From assembly GCF_000210075.1 (NCBI RefSeq), contig NC_021017.1, positions 2,630,519 to 2,694,518 of the forward strand: a stretch of 64,000 bases of DNA, read 5' to 3'. Source of the stretch: Bacteroides xylanisolvens XB1A. GTDB lineage: Bacteria; Bacteroidota; Bacteroidia; Bacteroidales; Bacteroidaceae. The position numbers and the translations under genes were made by a program. Shown here piece after piece: positions 63,703 to 64,000 of the stretch. The notes under the pieces were generated by a model, which had not been told where the DNA came from, ran no database searches, and saw only the letters and a list, made by a program, of their open reading frames with translations. The number at the start of each line of letters is the position of its first letter. Within the stretch, counting starts at the first letter, position 1.

Positions 63703-64000
63703 TTATTCCCAACCCTGATTATTCATTAGATTCTTATTCTTTTCCAGCTCTGCATACGGTAGCGGCATGAAATAGTTTTTCACTTCATATTTCCGTTGTT
63801 CCACTTTCTGTACTTTGAAGCTGAATGTACCATCTTCCTTGCGGGTAACGGCAACACCCTCCACCTCTTCGTTCAACGGCAATACCCAACGACGCATATC
63901 AAAATAACGATGATTCTCGAAAGTAAATTCCAAGCGACGTTCGTTCTGAATCAACTTTCTGAACGAGTCCTTACTTTGAGCCATTTCATCCAGATAAAGA
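63703..64000 (-). CDS. SusD-like lipoprotein, 3' end only
   Basis: Only the last 99 codons or so are present; the frame stays open through the window edge (LYLDEMAQSKDSF). The block NERRLEFTFENHRYFDMRRW (about 25 residues into the visible part) and the ending NLMNNQGWE are SusD/RagB C-terminal hallmarks. It belongs to a locus continuing to the right, with susC expected upstream. Confidence 0.88.
   Translation of the reverse strand, partial: LYLDEMAQSKDSFRKLIQNERRLEFTFENHRYFDMRRWVLPLNEEVEGVAVTRKEDGTFSFKVQKVEQRKYEVKNYFMPLPYAELEKNKNLMNNQGWE

Noticed and set aside
1-64000. tRNA, rRNA, integrase, complete transposase or prophage genes
   Set aside because: No cloverleaf-like or rRNA segment and no recognisable integrase or transposase product was found on either strand.

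Overview
The window looks like chromosomal DNA of a gut Bacteroides in the B. ovatus / B. xylanisolvens / B. thetaiotaomicron group. It carries repeated SusC/SusD pairs, lipoprotein glycan-binding proteins, a hybrid two-component regulator, Bacteroides-type -7 boxes (TAnnTTTG) and Ser-type sulfatases. Nearly everything serves polysaccharide utilisation. I see no rRNA, tRNA, CRISPR array, prophage or complete insertion sequence. Species and family assignments come from motifs and gene order only, since no search was possible.

Layout. (1) 1-9603, plus strand: GH16, SusC, SusD, surface glycan-binding protein, GH3. This is the order of the known B. ovatus mixed-linkage beta-glucan locus; its regulator should lie just left of the window. 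(2) 9740-12083: a convergent terminator, then cysK, a KdgF-like cupin and a secreted esterase on the minus strand. (3) 12234-28819: a beta-mannan locus with GH26, two paralogous clan GH-A glycosidases, glycan-binding protein, SusD, SusC, GH130 phosphorylase, sodium-solute symporter, an AraC regulator and a GH2 beta-mannosidase. Three promoters here share one operator-like motif at the same distance from the -7 box. (4) 28820-29699: a spacer with no convincing gene but two perfect hairpins. (5) 29700-41952: a dextran locus (GH31, GH66, SusE-like, SusD, SusC, SusR-like regulator) in the order of the B. thetaiotaomicron BT_3086-BT_3091 locus. (6) 42141-44004: a Fic protein with a changed catalytic motif and operator repeats, a gene remnant, and a VOC-fold protein. 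(7) 44174-57311: an operon of GH2, sulfatase, GH43, sulfatase and GH51, divergent from a hybrid two-component system and lacking any SusC/SusD. (8) 57434-62364: a composite palindrome, then a seven-gene minus-strand operon with an ECF sigma factor, a one-TM anti-sigma candidate, a Spy-like periplasmic protein, two SUMF1-domain proteins and two His-rich small envelope proteins. (9) 62697-64000: terminator, DUF1735-type binding protein and the 3' end of a susD, the end of another locus that continues to the right.

How the genes work together: in each locus a SusC/SusD complex and a binding lipoprotein capture the glycan at the outer membrane, surface or periplasmic glycosidases cut it, and a dedicated regulator senses products. 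The best candidates for undescribed biology are the ECF/SUMF1 operon, the shared promoter architecture of the mannan regulon, the Fic gene with its operators, and the composite palindrome at 57434-57529.
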